A stretch of 19,286 nt of DNA from Clostridia bacterium (GTDB lineage: Bacteria > Bacillota > Clostridia > UBA1381), in contig CAAGKL010000335.1 in assembly GCA_900770405.1 (NCBI GenBank), forward strand, positions 1-19,286. Reading direction: 5' to 3'. Positions within the stretch are counted from its first letter, which is position 1. Each line of letters begins with the position of its first letter. This document shows, piece after piece, positions 1 to 7,883 of this stretch. The position numbers and the translations under genes were made by a program. The notes beneath the pieces were generated by a model. It worked only from the letters and a program-made list of their open reading frames with translations. It ran no database searches and had not been told where the DNA came from.

Positions 1-954
1 ATCCATACCCTCGTACTTGCCGGCGTAGGCGTTCATCGTCGCGTCGTCGTTCATAACCTTGATTTGCTCGAGGTTGTGCCGCTGCCCGACCTCAAAGTCG
101 TTCGGGTCGTGCGCGGGCGTGATTTTCACGCAGCCCGTGCCGAAATCCTTGTCGACGTACTCGTCGGCGATAACGGGGATTTCCCTGCCGACCAGCGGGA
201 GAATGAGCGTTTTGCCTATTAAATGGCTGTAGCGCGCGTCGTCGGGATTAACCGCAACGGCGGTATCGCCGAAGAGCGTTTCGGGGCGCGTTGTCGCAAT
301 AACGACGAATTCGTCCGAACCCTTCACGGCGTATTTTATGTGCCAGAAATGCCCCGCCTGCTCTGCGTGCTCAACCTCGGCATCGGATAGCGCGGTAATG
401 CAGTGCGGGCACCAGTTTATAATGCGCGAGCCCTGGTAGATGAGCCCCTTGTTGTAGAGGTTGACAAAAACCTCGCGCACCGCCTTGGAACAGCCCTCGT
501 CCATTGTAAAGCGTTCGCGCTCCCAGTCGCAGGACGAGCCGATTTTTTTAAGCTGGTTTATGATTCGCGAGCCGTAGAGCCGCTTCCATTCCCATACGCG
601 CTCCAAAAATTTCTCGCGCCCGAGGTCATAGCGGGTCTTGCCCTCTTTTACGCGCAGCTCCTCCTCGACCTTAATCTGGGTCGCGATGCCGGCGTGATCG
701 GTGCCGGGCACCCACAGCGCCGAATAGCCCTGCATCCTCTTGTAGCGGATCAGAATATCCTGCAGCGTTTCGTCGAGCGCGTGACCCATATGAAGCTGAC
801 CGGTGACGTTGGGGGGAGGGATAACGATGGTGTAGGGCTTTTTTTTGCTGTCCGCGGTCGCGTGGAAATAGCCCTTTTCGCACCAGTTTTTATACAGACG
901 GTCCTCAAAAAGCGAGGGGTCATAGGTTTTTGCGATGTTCTTGCTGTCCTCCAT
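1..954 (-). CDS. valS: Valyl-tRNA synthetase, N-terminal 318 residues (runs off window start)
   Basis: Charges tRNA-Val with valine in the cytoplasm. Reading the minus strand from the ATG at 954-952 gives an open frame of 318 codons with no stop before the window edge. The class I HIGH signature appears as HMGH at about residues 55-58, preceded by the PPPNVTG block typical of ValS. The valine-specific PGTDHAGIATQ motif follows at about residue 85. A CPHC pair lies near residue 200, and the TTRPET motif of the CP1 editing domain, which removes mischarged threonine, comes after it. Ile and Leu enzymes have different versions of these blocks, so the assignment is firm. The full protein would be about 880 residues; the KMSKS loop and anticodon domain are outside the window. 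An AAAGGA ribosome site sits about 8 nt before the start. The gene is divergent from the SSB-like gene at 1095. Confidence 0.97.
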   Translation of the reverse strand, partial: MEDSKNIAKTYDPSLFEDRLYKNWCEKGYFHATADSKKKPYTIVIPPPNVTGQLHMGHALDETLQDILIRYKRMQGYSALWVPGTDHAGIATQIKVEEELRVKEGKTRYDLGREKFLERVWEWKRLYGSRIINQLKKIGSSCDWERERFTMDEGCSKAVREVFVNLYNKGLIYQGSRIINWCPHCITALSDAEVEHAEQAGHFWHIKYAVKGSDEFVVIATTRPETLFGDTAVAVNPDDARYSHLIGKTLILPLVGREIPVIADEYVDKDFGTGCVKITPAHDPNDFEVGQRHNLEQIKVMNDDATMNAYAGKYEGMD

Positions 955-989
955 AGCTTTATCCTTTCAAATAAATATACTTATATTAT

Positions 990-1018
990 ATTATCCCACT
1001 ATTTGGCGGTTTTGTCAA
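990..1018 (-). promoter_or_regulatory. Sigma-A promoter of valS
   Basis: On the minus strand a perfect TTGACA (-35, plus-strand 1013-1018) is followed after 17 bp by GATAAT (-10, 990-995). Transcription would start near 983, giving a leader of only about 30 nt before the valS ATG. That leaves no room for a T-box antiterminator leader. Confidence 0.6.
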
Positions 1019-1035
1019 GTAAAAGGCATAATAAA

Positions 1036-1065
1036 TTGCAATTAAGAATAAGATATGTATATACT
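1036..1065 (+). promoter_or_regulatory. Probable sigma-A promoter of the SSB-like gene
   Basis: TTGCAA (1036-1041), an 18-bp spacer and TATACT (1060-1065) lie 30 nt before the ATG at 1095. This promoter is back to back with the valS promoter in a very AT-rich 140-bp intergenic stretch. Confidence 0.45.
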
Positions 1066-1094
1066 TATATTTCCGTGAAGGGAGTAGGATACAG

Positions 1095-1709
1095 ATGGAA
1101 TTAACCGACTCAAACAACAGAGCCGAGCTTATGGGGACGCTGGAGGGCGAGCCCGTGTTCAGCCACGAAATTTACGGCGAGGCTTTTTATCTTCTGATGC
1201 TGTGCGTGCCGCGCCTGTCGGGTGCGGCGGATCATATCCGCGTAATCGCCTCGGAGCGGCTGCTTTCGTGCGGGGATATTTCGGACGGCGAAAATATCAC
1301 GGTAATCGGGCAGTTCCGCTCGTATAATGCGGTCGAGGGCGGGACGTCGAAGCTGATTTTAAGCGTGTTCGCGCGCGATATTTACCCCGCCGAGGCGTGC
1401 ACGCCGGACAATCCGAACACGTTGTATTTAAACGGCTTTATCTGCAAGGAGCCGGTCTACCGCACGACGCCGTTCGGGCGCGAAATCTGCGATATGCTGC
1501 TGGCGGTGAACCGCACCTATAACAAATCCGACTATATCCCGGTGATAGCCTGGGGCAGGAATGCGCGCTATGCGCAGAACCTGCCGGTCGGCACGAATAT
1601 CCGCATCTGGGGTCGGATACAGTCGCGCATATACCAGAAGCGCCTGTGCGACGGCAGCTGCATCGAAAAAACCGCCTATGAGGTGTCGGTCTGCCGGCTT
1701 GAAATGTAA
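1095..1709 (+). CDS. SSB-like protein with two OB folds
   Basis: A 204-residue protein that looks like two OB-fold halves in tandem. Residues about 8-100 hold one half, with an ITVIGQFRSY strand near residue 75 typical of an SSB beta-strand. Residues about 105-204 hold the clearer half: conserved VIAWG, then a basic/aromatic NARYAQNLPVG segment, then IRIWGRIQSRIYQK. This is the order seen in bacterial single-stranded DNA-binding proteins. The acidic C-terminal tip (DDDLPF-like) that canonical SSB uses to recruit partners is absent; the protein ends CRLEM. It is therefore more likely an accessory SSB paralogue than the replicative ssb, which normally sits between rpsF and rpsR. The start is set by an AAGGGAG ribosome site about 10 nt upstream. 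It appears monocistronic. The SSB-like assignment is from motif recognition; the role in DNA or RNA binding is inferred. Confidence 0.75.
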   Translation: MELTDSNNRAELMGTLEGEPVFSHEIYGEAFYLLMLCVPRLSGAADHIRVIASERLLSCGDISDGENITVIGQFRSYNAVEGGTSKLILSVFARDIYPAEACTPDNPNTLYLNGFICKEPVYRTTPFGREICDMLLAVNRTYNKSDYIPVIAWGRNARYAQNLPVGTNIRIWGRIQSRIYQKRLCDGSCIEKTAYEVSVCRLEM

Positions 1710-1714
1710 AGTCC

Positions 1715-1728
1715 TTCCCGCGCGGGAA
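1715..1728. other. GC palindrome after the SSB-like gene, possible weak terminator
   Basis: The 14-base perfect palindrome TTCCCGCGCGGGAA lies 6 nt after the stop codon, followed by AATTTCTCCTCCTATT. The tail is T-rich but not a clean T run, so termination here is uncertain. Confidence 0.3.
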
Positions 1729-1799
1729 AATTTCTCCTCCTATTAATGAAGAAATTGTTGTGCAAATGTTACAATATTTCTACAAATTCGAAAGAATTA

Positions 1800-1828
1800 T
1801 TGAATAAATGATGTATTTGTGCTATGAT
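1800..1828 (+). promoter_or_regulatory. Promoter of the SLH-domain protein gene
   Basis: TTGAAT (1800-1805), a 17-bp spacer and TATGAT (1823-1828) stand in an AT-rich stretch, giving a start near 1835 and a leader of about 30 nt. A TGGAGGAG ribosome site (about 1853-1860) lies 6 nt before the ATG at 1867. Confidence 0.55.
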
Positions 1829-1866
1829 ATAAGCAATAATACTCACACAGTCTGGAGGAGTTTTGA

Positions 1867-3696
1867 ATGAAAAAGCTAATATCGGGCGCAGCGGCAGTCT
1901 GCGTTTTGGTTTCGGGCGCAGCAGGCGCGCTTGCGGCGACCTTCACAGATGTACCCGGCACGGCTTACGGCTGGGCGCAGCCTTATATCGAGGATATGGC
2001 GGAGAAGGGCTTAATCAGCGGCTACAGTGACGGCAGCTATAAGCCGGGCAATTCGGTGTCGCGTATCGAGACGATTTCGCTCTTTGCGCGTGCAATGGGC
2101 TCGCGCGATGAGGTGAACGCAAAGTCGCTCGAGTATGCTCTTGAGCAGTACGGCAGCATTATAGATACATATAAGCTGAACTTCGGCACGGAGGACGTTG
2201 CGTACATGATGTACCGCGGCGCGCTTACCGAGGCGGAAGCGAAGGCGTATCTTGCCGGCGACGAGAAGAACAAGGCTATGCAGCGCCACGAGGCGGCGAC
2301 GATTATCACGAAGGTGATGGGCGGAGAGACAGAGGCAAAGAGCAATCTTATGCTGGATATGGACTACACCGACGTGTCGGATATTCCGCGCGCGTCGAAG
2401 CCCTATGTTTACTATGTAACGCAGAAAAATATTATGAGCGGTATGACCGACGGCTCTTTCTCGCCGAAAACCTCGGTTCTGCGCTCGCAGATTGCGGTAA
2501 TGCTGTCCAACACGGTCGATGCGCTGGAGCTCTCCTGCAATCCGTATAAGCTGACCGGCATCGACACGGCGGCAATGAACATTTCGCTTGTCGACGAGGG
2601 CGGCGAGGAGTCGGTTGTCAACTACAGCGAGAACACCGTGTTCACCGTCGAGGGCAAAACCGCCCACGCATCGGAAATCCCGACGAACGTCGGCGCGGTT
2701 GTTACGATGAATTTTGACGGCGTGATGTTTGTCGACATCACCTCCGCCGAGCCCGATCGTGAGGTCTACGCAATATACAGCGGCTACGCAAACAGAAACG
2801 GTATTCTCACCCTGTCGACGACAACTCCCGGCAGCGGCGAGAGTGTGAACTACACCTGCAAGAGCGGGATCAACAAAATCACGAAAAACGGCAATAAGTC
2901 GACAATCCTTGACTTCAAGACCGGCGATTATCTGCATCTGACAATCGAGGGCGGCGAGGTTACGGCAATCGACGGCGTGGATAAGGAAACGACGATCAAG
3001 GGCGCAACAATCGAGGCGATTAATTACAGCGAAACTACACCGACCGTTACGATAAGCCATACCGACAAGCAGTATGACGGAATGGTGATTGAGGTCGGCA
3101 AAAATGCCACCGTTATGAAGGACGGCGCGGCGGTTGATATGAACGCGGTTTACCGCGGCGACAAGGTTACGCTGACGCTGGAGTACGGCGTTATCTCGAA
3201 GGTTGCGGCAACCTCGACAAAGCGCACGCTCGACGGCACAATCCGCGCGGTCAGCATCTCCTCGAACCCGACAATCACCGTATCGGTGAACGGCGAGGAT
3301 CAGACCTTTGACGTGACGAATGATATAGCTATCACCGTGAACGGCGAGGAGGCAACACTCTACGATTTCAGAGTCGGCGACAAGGTTACGCTGACGCTGG
3401 AGAGCGAGGCGGTTACGCGGATTTCGAGCACCGTGTCGCAGGCGACCTCGGGCACGATTACGGGTACTGTTCTCAACGTGAACGCGTCCTTCAAGTTCAT
3501 CAAGGTTCAGGTTACCGACACGAACGGCAGCACCTATGAAGAGACGGTTTACTGCAACGATTCAAAGACCACCTTCATCACGGCGCAGGGCAGCACAAAG
3601 CAGTTCCGCGACGTCAAAGAGGGCAGCGTTGTAGCGTGCTACGGCGCATCGACGAACGGCGCGTTCGAGGCTACGTCGATAATTATTGTAAAATAA
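1867..3696 (+). CDS. Secreted S-layer homology (SLH) domain protein with tandem beta modules
   Basis: A 609-residue exported cell-surface protein. Residues 1-24 form a signal peptide: MKK, then a hydrophobic Ala/Val-rich core, with probable cleavage near ALAA. Three SLH units follow: 25-78 (FTDV...GLISGYSDGSYKPGNSVSRIE), a diverged 90-152 with an inserted helix (MQRHEAATIITKVMGG), and 164-220 (YTDVSDI...NIMSGMTDGSFSPKTSVLRSQ). In known proteins SLH triplets bind a pyruvylated secondary cell-wall polymer. The usual ITRAE motif is altered in all three (VSRIE, MQRHE, VLRSQ). Residues about 300-609 contain four repeated beta-rich modules of about 70-80 residues, two sharing GDKVTLTLE. No catalytic domain is recognised, so a structural or accessory wall role is likely. 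The gene has its own promoter, a strong ribosome site and a terminator. GCG/GGC-rich codons match the genome background, unlike the second SLH gene at 10907. Confidence 0.88.
   Translation: MKKLISGAAAVCVLVSGAAGALAATFTDVPGTAYGWAQPYIEDMAEKGLISGYSDGSYKPGNSVSRIETISLFARAMGSRDEVNAKSLEYALEQYGSIIDTYKLNFGTEDVAYMMYRGALTEAEAKAYLAGDEKNKAMQRHEAATIITKVMGGETEAKSNLMLDMDYTDVSDIPRASKPYVYYVTQKNIMSGMTDGSFSPKTSVLRSQIAVMLSNTVDALELSCNPYKLTGIDTAAMNISLVDEGGEESVVNYSENTVFTVEGKTAHASEIPTNVGAVVTMNFDGVMFVDITSAEPDREVYAIYSGYANRNGILTLSTTTPGSGESVNYTCKSGINKITKNGNKSTILDFKTGDYLHLTIEGGEVTAIDGVDKETTIKGATIEAINYSETTPTVTISHTDKQYDGMVIEVGKNATVMKDGAAVDMNAVYRGDKVTLTLEYGVISKVAATSTKRTLDGTIRAVSISSNPTITVSVNGEDQTFDVTNDIAITVNGEEATLYDFRVGDKVTLTLESEAVTRISSTVSQATSGTITGTVLNVNASFKFIKVQVTDTNGSTYEETVYCNDSKTTFITAQGSTKQFRDVKEGSVVACYGASTNGAFEATSIIIVK
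3157..3402 (+). repeat. Intragenic direct repeat in the SLH gene (27 bp exact, 219 bp apart)
   Basis: The same 27 bases, encoding GDKVTLTLE, occur at 3157-3183 and 3376-3402. The offset of 219 bp equals 73 codons. It marks the period of the C-terminal beta modules and suggests expansion by duplication or gene conversion. Confidence 0.8.
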
Positions 3697-3722
3697 CCGC
3701 ACAACACCGCGGTCAAAACGGG

Positions 3723-3762
3723 AGGGAGCGCTTGAAAAAATGGGCGGCTCCCTTTCTTTTTT
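3723..3762 (+). terminator. Rho-independent terminator after the SLH gene
   Basis: AGGGAGC (3723-3729) pairs with GCTCCCT (3747-3753) around a 17-nt loop. A T-rich tail (TTTCTTTTTT) follows directly. It lies 27 nt after the stop codon at 3696 and separates the SLH gene from the permease operon. Confidence 0.8.
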
Positions 3763-3801
3763 CCGCCGCGGGAAATCAAAAGAAAAGGCAGGTATAAGGC
3801 A

Positions 3802-4923
3802 TTGAGACAAAGATATTCAAGCTGGGTTCTGGCGTTTTTGTTCGCCGTCGGCGTCATCGTGGTCTATAAAACGGTGGATAATTTCAATTTTGTGTTCGAT
3901 TACGCCGGCAAAATCATCGGCGCGCTCGGGCCGTTTCTGGCGGGGTTCGTGATTGCGTACCTGTTGAATATACCGAAGAAAAAGCTCGAGGGGCTCTTCT
4001 CGCGCGCGAAAAACGGCTTTGTGCGGCGGCATAAAAAGGGGCTGGCGATAGCGTCGGTGTATGTACTTGCGCTGATTGCGCTGACGCTGCTTGTGCGGTC
4101 AATCGCGCCTATGATTTACAAAAACATAATGGATTTGTACTACAGCGCGCCCTATTACCTCGATTTGATGACGGCGACGCTGACCGAATGGCAGGACAAG
4201 CTCGGCGTCACGGTGTTCTCGTTCGATAAGCAGGAGACCATCACTCGCGTGCAGGATTTCATCAGCAACCTGCAATTTTCCGAGTTCGGCAAGTATGCCC
4301 AGGGCGTGATAAACGCGACATCGGGCGTAATCAGCACGTTTATATCGGTCATAATCTCGATTTATCTTCTGAGCGACAGCGCACTGATTAAGCAGGCGGC
4401 GGCGAGATTTGTCCGCGCGGTGATGAAGCCGGAGAGCATTTCGCATCTGAAGGAATATCTCGACCGGATAAACGATATTTTCTCGAAATATATAATTTCT
4501 GTCGTGCTCGACGGTATAATCATCGGCATTGTGAGCGCGATTGCGATGAGCATAATGCGCGTAAAATATGCGCCGGTGTTCGGGCTGATGCTCGGTGTGT
4601 TCAACCTGATACCCTATTTCGGTGCAATTGCCGCGTGCATACTGACGATCGGCGCGACGCTGCTGACAGGCGGCATATTCAAGGCGATATGGACAGGCGT
4701 GCTGCTGATTGTGCTCCAGCAGATAGACGGCAACTTAATCGGGCCGAAAATTATGGGCAATATGCTCGAAGCGCGCCCGCTTCTAATAATCTTCGCCGTC
4801 ACGCTCGGCGGCGGGCTGTTCGGCGTGTGGGGAATGATTTTGTCGGTGCCGGTTGCGATGGTCGTGAAGATGCTTTTGGAGGAATTTATCAAAACGCGTG
4901 AGGAGAAAAAGGGGATAAGATGA
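3802..4923 (+). CDS. AI-2E family (UPF0118) membrane permease
   Basis: A 373-residue polytopic inner-membrane protein of the AI-2 exporter / PF01594 family. About eight membrane segments are visible. A hydrophobic pair spans residues 8-55 (VLAFLFAVGVIVV and AGKIIGALGPFLAGFVIAYLLNI), and another segment lies near residues 78-100. A soluble region with amphipathic helices follows at about 105-175. The C-terminal half contains the family signature: PYFGAIAA, QQIDGNLIGPKIMG, then a glycine-rich segment ending GVWGMILSVPVAMV. The start appears to be TTG at 3802, with only a weak AAGG-type ribosome site. Its last four bases overlap the next gene (ATGA), so the two are translationally coupled. Family members have been assigned to AI-2 export or Na+(Li+)/H+ antiport; the substrate cannot be read from sequence. 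The link to the downstream flavoproteins is positional only. Confidence 0.85.
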   Translation: MRQRYSSWVLAFLFAVGVIVVYKTVDNFNFVFDYAGKIIGALGPFLAGFVIAYLLNIPKKKLEGLFSRAKNGFVRRHKKGLAIASVYVLALIALTLLVRSIAPMIYKNIMDLYYSAPYYLDLMTATLTEWQDKLGVTVFSFDKQETITRVQDFISNLQFSEFGKYAQGVINATSGVISTFISVIISIYLLSDSALIKQAAARFVRAVMKPESISHLKEYLDRINDIFSKYIISVVLDGIIIGIVSAIAMSIMRVKYAPVFGLMLGVFNLIPYFGAIAACILTIGATLLTGGIFKAIWTGVLLIVLQQIDGNLIGPKIMGNMLEARPLLIIFAVTLGGGLFGVWGMILSVPVAMVVKMLLEEFIKTREEKKGIR

Positions 4924-6152
4924 GCAGAAAAAGGATAGCCGTGGTGGGCGGCGGCGCGTCGGGGCTTGCGGCGGCGCTGACGGCGGCGGAATATGCGGAC
5001 GTGACGGTTTTGGAGCGCGGCGACCGCGTCGGAAAAAAGCTTTTGCAGACCGGCAACGGTAGGTGTAACCTGTTTAATACCGGCTTTTCGCCGGCGGTGC
5101 TCTCCTCCGGGAGCGGCGACCCCGGCGATGCACTCTGCGCACTCGCGCCGGCGGAGGTTATGAAATTTTTCGAGGACATCGGCATCTTGCTCAGCGTCCG
5201 CGACGGCGGGCTAGTTTACCCGCATACAAATTCCGCCGCGACGGTGCTTGATGCACTGCGCTTTGCGGCGCGCGAGCGCGGAGTAAATATCCGCTGCGGC
5301 TTTGAGGCGATACGGATTTCGCGCACGGACGGCGGATTTGAGATAACGCCGATGGACGGCGAGCCGTTTTTTGCCGACGCGTGCGTGCTCGCCTGCGGCG
5401 GTAAGGCTGCGCCGAAAACCGGCTCGGACGGCTCGGGCTATGCACTCGCGGCGATGCTCGGGCATAGCGTAACCGCGCTGACCCCGGCGCTCGTGCCGCT
5501 CAAATGCGACCCGGGCTTCACCGCCCCGCTCAAGGGCATACGCTGCCGCGCGCACCTGACGCTCCTCGCCGATGACGGCAGTGTAGTCTGCACCGAGGAC
5601 GGCGAGCTGCAATTCACCGACTACGGTATCAGCGGGATATGCGTGATGCAGCTGTCACGGCGGCTGGGCCGCGGACGGACGGTGGAAATAAACTTTGCCG
5701 CGCCGCACACCCGCGCGCAGGTAATGCGCATAATCGAAAATGCGCGGCAAAATAACCGCGAAGTGCAGGATTTGCTCTGCGGCATCGTGCCGAAACGCGT
5801 CGCGCAGCAGCTCATTCGCCGCGCGCTCGGCAAAATCAACCTCTCGGGCGGCGCGAAAATGCTCACCGACGCGCAGCTCGGCGCGGTGTGCGATGCGTGC
5901 TTTGCCACGCGGCTCGAAGTCCGCGGCACGCTTTCGTGGGATAATGCGCAAGTGACTGCAGGCGGGATACCGCTCGGCGAGGTTGACCTGCGGACGATGC
6001 GCTCGCGATGCGTGCCGTGGCTCGCAATCACGGGCGAAATGCTCGACTGCGACGGTGCCTGCGGCGGCTATAACCTCGGCTGGGCGTGGACGACCGGCAT
6101 ACTTGCCGGGCGCAGCTTTTGCGCGGAGGCGAAAAATGCTGAGAATAACTAA
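4920..6152 (+). CDS. HI0933/BaiN-family FAD-dependent oxidoreductase
   Basis: A 410-residue flavoprotein of the HI0933 (YhiN/BaiN) family, cytosolic. The N-terminal Rossmann motif VVGGGASGLAAA (GxGxxG at residues 10-15) binds the FAD ADP moiety. It is followed by an acidic residue at the end of beta-2 (VLERG) and the family hallmark QTGNGRCNL near residues 40-46. The middle section carries the ACGGKAAPKTGSDGSGY block. The C-terminal FAD-binding end is complete (CDGACGGYNLGWAWTTGILAG). Length is normal for the family. One Clostridium member (BaiN) was linked to bile-acid dehydroxylation, but most are uncharacterised, so a bile-acid role should not be assumed. Its start overlaps the permease stop (ATGA), and its end overlaps the following oxidoreductase by 17 nt. 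Confidence 0.92.
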   Translation: MSRKRIAVVGGGASGLAAALTAAEYADVTVLERGDRVGKKLLQTGNGRCNLFNTGFSPAVLSSGSGDPGDALCALAPAEVMKFFEDIGILLSVRDGGLVYPHTNSAATVLDALRFAARERGVNIRCGFEAIRISRTDGGFEITPMDGEPFFADACVLACGGKAAPKTGSDGSGYALAAMLGHSVTALTPALVPLKCDPGFTAPLKGIRCRAHLTLLADDGSVVCTEDGELQFTDYGISGICVMQLSRRLGRGRTVEINFAAPHTRAQVMRIIENARQNNREVQDLLCGIVPKRVAQQLIRRALGKINLSGGAKMLTDAQLGAVCDACFATRLEVRGTLSWDNAQVTAGGIPLGEVDLRTMRSRCVPWLAITGEMLDCDGACGGYNLGWAWTTGILAGRSFCAEAKNAENN

Positions 6153-7698
6153 TTTTAAAATGGGGCTGTGCGAGAGCCCGACCGAGCTGAAAAAGAGGCT
6201 CGAACGGCATATCGGCGCGCGGGTTGAGAAATGTGAAATTGTGCGCCGCTCGGTTGATGCGCGGCGGAAAAATGACGTTCGGTATGTCGTGAGCGTGGAT
6301 TTCGAGACCGCGGACGAGGAGAAAATTTTAGCGAAAAAAATAAGCGGCGTTGCCGCAGTTGAAGATAAAAAGTATGTGTTCCCGCCCGCCGCGGCGCGGA
6401 AATTGCGCCCGGTAATTGTCGGCGCAGGACCGGCGGGACTGTTTTGTGCGCTTTTTTTGGCGCGCGCGGGCTTGCGCCCGATTTTGGCAGAGCGCGGCGC
6501 GCCGGTTGATGAGCGCACCGCCGCGGTTGAAAAATTCTGGGCGGGCGGCGCACTTTCCGAGACCACAAACGTGCAGTTCGGCGAGGGCGGCGCGGGCACA
6601 TTTTCCGACGGCAAGCTGAACACCGGCACGCACGATATGCGTATACGCACCGTGCTGGAGGAGTTTGTCCGCCACGGCGCGCCGCGCGATATTCTTGTGA
6701 ACGCAAAGCCGCATATCGGCACGGATATTCTGCGCAGCGTCGTAAAGAGTATGCGCGAGGAAATAATTTCGCTCGGCGGCGAGGTGCACTTTTATATGAA
6801 GCTGACTGACTTCGAGACGACGAACGGGCGCATTACGGCGGCAATTTTCGGTGATGAAAAAATCCCGACCGACAGCCTTGTGCTGGCAATCGGGCACAGT
6901 GCGCGCGATACCGTACGAATGCTGTATCGCCGCGGAGTCGCGATGCAGAGTAAGGCGTTTTCGGTCGGCGTGCGCATCGAGCATCGGCAGGAGGATATTT
7001 CGCGCGCGATGTACGGCGATGCCGTGCAGTTCCTGCCGGCGGCGGATTATAAGGCGGCGGTGCACCTCGCGGGCGGGCGCTCGGTTTATACGTTTTGTAT
7101 GTGCCCGGGTGGGTATGTTGTCGCGGCGGCGTCGGTGGAAAAGAGCGTCGTAACCAACGGAATGAGCCTGTCGGCGCGCGACGGCGAGAACGCGAACAGC
7201 GCGCTTTTGGTCGGCATTACGCCGGCGGATTTCGGCACGGCGAGCCCCCTTTGCGGAATTGAATTTCAGGAAAAAATCGAGCGCGCGGCATACGCGGCTA
7301 CAGGCGGATATTTCGCCCCGGCGCAGACGGTCGGAAGCTTTCTCGGCACGGGCGAAAACCGCCTCGGACGGGTTGTGCCGACGTATCGCCCCGGCGTGAA
7401 ATTATGTCAAATTTCGGACGTGCTGCCAGAATTTGTGTGTGCAGCGCTGCGCGACGGAATTGTGCTGCTTGATAGGAAAATTCGCAACTTTGCAGCGGCG
7501 GACGCGGTGCTGACCGCGCCGGAAACGCGCAGCTCGTCACCGGTGAGCTTTGTACGCAGCGCCGATTGCGAGTTGTCGGTCGGCGGGCTATATTGTGCCG
7601 GCGAGGGCGGCGGCCACGCCGGCGGGATAACCTCCTCGGCGGTGGACGGCATACGTGCCGCGCAAAGCATTGCGCAAAATCCGTCCCCAACAAATTAA
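6136..7698 (+). CDS. COG2509-type FAD-dependent dehydrogenase
   Basis: A 520-residue flavoprotein. The ATG at 6136 was chosen because GGAGG stands 7 nt upstream and because MLRITNFKMG is the usual N-terminus of this family. A longer open frame from 5983 only reads through the previous gene. Residues 1-90 form the family's small N-terminal alpha/beta domain (ESPTELKKRLERHIG). The dinucleotide motif VIVGAGPAGLFCALFLARAG begins at residue 93 with GxGxxG at 96-101. A flavin-contact segment TNVQFGEGGAGTFSDGKLNT follows near 155-175. The C-terminus has the FAD-closing block GLYCAGEGGGHAGGITSSAVDGIRAA. The reaction is not established for this family. It overlaps the preceding HI0933-type gene by 17 nt, so two flavoproteins are coupled in one operon. 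No T-run terminator is visible after the stop. Confidence 0.9.
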   Translation: MLRITNFKMGLCESPTELKKRLERHIGARVEKCEIVRRSVDARRKNDVRYVVSVDFETADEEKILAKKISGVAAVEDKKYVFPPAAARKLRPVIVGAGPAGLFCALFLARAGLRPILAERGAPVDERTAAVEKFWAGGALSETTNVQFGEGGAGTFSDGKLNTGTHDMRIRTVLEEFVRHGAPRDILVNAKPHIGTDILRSVVKSMREEIISLGGEVHFYMKLTDFETTNGRITAAIFGDEKIPTDSLVLAIGHSARDTVRMLYRRGVAMQSKAFSVGVRIEHRQEDISRAMYGDAVQFLPAADYKAAVHLAGGRSVYTFCMCPGGYVVAAASVEKSVVTNGMSLSARDGENANSALLVGITPADFGTASPLCGIEFQEKIERAAYAATGGYFAPAQTVGSFLGTGENRLGRVVPTYRPGVKLCQISDVLPEFVCAALRDGIVLLDRKIRNFAAADAVLTAPETRSSSPVSFVRSADCELSVGGLYCAGEGGGHAGGITSSAVDGIRAAQSIAQNPSPTN

Positions 7699-7780
7699 CC
7701 GCAAACTACCTACACGCACCCACTACCCCCCTGCCCCTCCGGCATCGCATAACCCGCCCGGCACGCTTGTTATCTTCACA

Positions 7781-7802
7781 ATGCCGCGCATCAATGCGGC
7801 AT
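7781..7802. other. Perfect 7-bp hairpin without T tract
   Basis: ATGCCGC and GCGGCAT surround an 8-nt loop, 83 nt after the stop of the COG2509 gene. No T run follows on either strand. It could stabilise the operon mRNA 3' end rather than terminate; function is not shown. Confidence 0.35.
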
Positions 7803-7883
7803 CTCCACGCACCCGACCCGACACGCCCCGGGCACGCATACTCCGAACGCCACACGCACCGGCACAGCCGCCCGCTATACTCG

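Noticed and set aside
403..1104. A 233-codon plus-strand frame opposite valS
   Set aside because: It is the antisense shadow of the valyl-tRNA synthetase, whose motifs are unmistakable on the minus strand.
2011..3060. A 349-codon minus-strand frame opposite the SLH gene
   Set aside because: It is antisense to a clearly coding gene with signal peptide and SLH domains; Arg/His/Ala-rich shadow translation is typical of GC-rich coding DNA.
5983..6135. Earlier start for the COG2509 oxidoreductase
   Set aside because: The extra 51 residues are out-of-frame translation of the preceding flavoprotein. The ATG at 6136 has GGAGG and the family N-terminus.
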